A stretch of 7,452 bases of DNA from Bdellovibrionaceae bacterium UBA5009 (GTDB lineage: Bacteria; Bdellovibrionota; Bdellovibrionia; Bdellovibrionales; Bdellovibrionaceae). Below, in pieces: positions 7,268-7,452 of this stretch; positions within the stretch are counted from its first letter, which is position 1; every line of letters begins with the position of its first letter. The DNA lies in contig DGYJ01000045.1 of the NCBI GenBank assembly GCA_002396665.1, forward strand, positions 8,153 through 15,604, in the 5' to 3' direction. The position numbers were made by a program, and so were the translations under genes. The notes under the pieces are model-generated. The model saw only the letters and a program-made list of their open reading frames with translations. It did not search any database and was not told the DNA's origin.

Positions 7268-7452
7268 TTACATTTTAGACAGGGCCAAAAATTGTCGCCA
7301 ATCGTCTTTGCTTCCATCAAAGACAATGACCCAGGTGTTCTTGACGCCGTACTTGTCGACAAGGTCCCAAAGTACTTTTGCATTGTTTGGATGAAGGCGA
7401 ACACAGCCTCCAGAGTCCCTTTGACCAATATAGGTGTAGTGACTTGTGGCCA
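7268..7452 (-). CDS. L,D-transpeptidase (YkuD domain), C-terminal end only
   Basis: Sixty codons of the 3' end are visible and the gene continues beyond the right edge. The frame reads HYTYIGQRDSGGCVRLHP, followed by NNAKVLWDLVDKYGV and WVIVFDG, then ends at TAA (7270-7268). The S-G-G-C-V-R-L segment is the active-site signature of YkuD-family L,D-transpeptidases, and its cysteine (codon 7405-7403) is the expected nucleophile. The preceding I-G and following R-L-H-P also fit the family. The second Gly replaces the His of the common SHGC form. These enzymes make 3-3 cross-links or attach proteins to meso-diaminopimelate in peptidoglycan, in the periplasm. The catalytic HG motif is not in the visible part. 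The gene lies 89 bp before the barrel gene on the same strand. A different reading of this stretch (7141-7428) is a frame shadow and lacks any such motif. Confidence 0.85.
   Translation of the reverse strand, partial: ATSHYTYIGQRDSGGCVRLHPNNAKVLWDLVDKYGVKNTWVIVFDGSKDDWRQFLALSKM
7272..7301 (-). promoter_or_regulatory. Candidate sigma70-type promoter for the barrel-lipoprotein pair
   Basis: On the minus strand TTGGCG (7301-7296, 4 of 6 matches to TTGACA) and TAAAAT (7277-7272, 5 of 6 matches to TATAAT) are separated by 18 nt. Transcription would begin near 7265, giving a leader of roughly 87 nt that holds the hairpin. The candidate lies within the last codons of the transpeptidase gene. Such matches arise by chance in AT-rich sequence, so this is tentative. 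Confidence 0.3.

Noticed and set aside
7141..7428. 95-residue minus-strand reading frame across the intergenic region
   Set aside because: It overlaps the transpeptidase end in another frame, while the transpeptidase frame carries a clear SGGCVRL signature. It also runs over the start of the barrel gene and has no recognisable features.

Overview
The window comes from a moderately AT-rich Gram-negative bacterium. Evidence for the cell type is an outer-membrane-type beta-barrel protein with an aromatic C-terminus, a lipoprotein signal peptide and an L,D-transpeptidase. The addB-addA order, the unrecognised envelope proteins and the SGGC-type L,D-transpeptidase suggest Bdellovibrionota (Bdellovibrio or Pseudobdellovibrio-like). 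That assignment is inference from general protein character, not from a marker gene.

Layout: positions 3-1994 (+) hold the C-terminal part of an AddB-type nuclease subunit, open at the left edge. It overlaps addA (1970-4975, +), a complete UvrD/RecB-type helicase with a C-terminal PD-(D/E)XK nuclease. The remaining genes run on the minus strand and converge on addA. Read in their direction they are: the 3' end of a YkuD-type L,D-transpeptidase (7268-7452), a beta-barrel outer-membrane protein with a TTG start (6246-7178), and a putative lipoprotein (4972-6219). The stop codons of addA and the lipoprotein gene overlap. A good intrinsic terminator for the minus-strand unit lies inside the addA coding sequence.

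How the genes work together: AddA and AddB together would process double-strand DNA ends for RecA loading, and their overlapping reading frames fit coupled translation. The three minus-strand genes are all cell-envelope genes. The barrel and lipoprotein genes are 26 bp apart and probably cotranscribed. The transpeptidase is 89 bp upstream and may be in the same operon, or the barrel gene may have its own weak promoter at the transpeptidase stop codon. There is a hairpin next to the barrel gene's Shine-Dalgarno sequence.

There is no gene-free stretch over 300 bases. The largest gap is the 89 bp between 7179 and 7267. I found no tRNA, rRNA, insertion sequence, CRISPR array or phage gene. Most of the window is ordinary chromosomal sequence. 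The items most worth following are the leader of the barrel gene, the antisense-embedded terminator and the unassigned barrel-lipoprotein pair.
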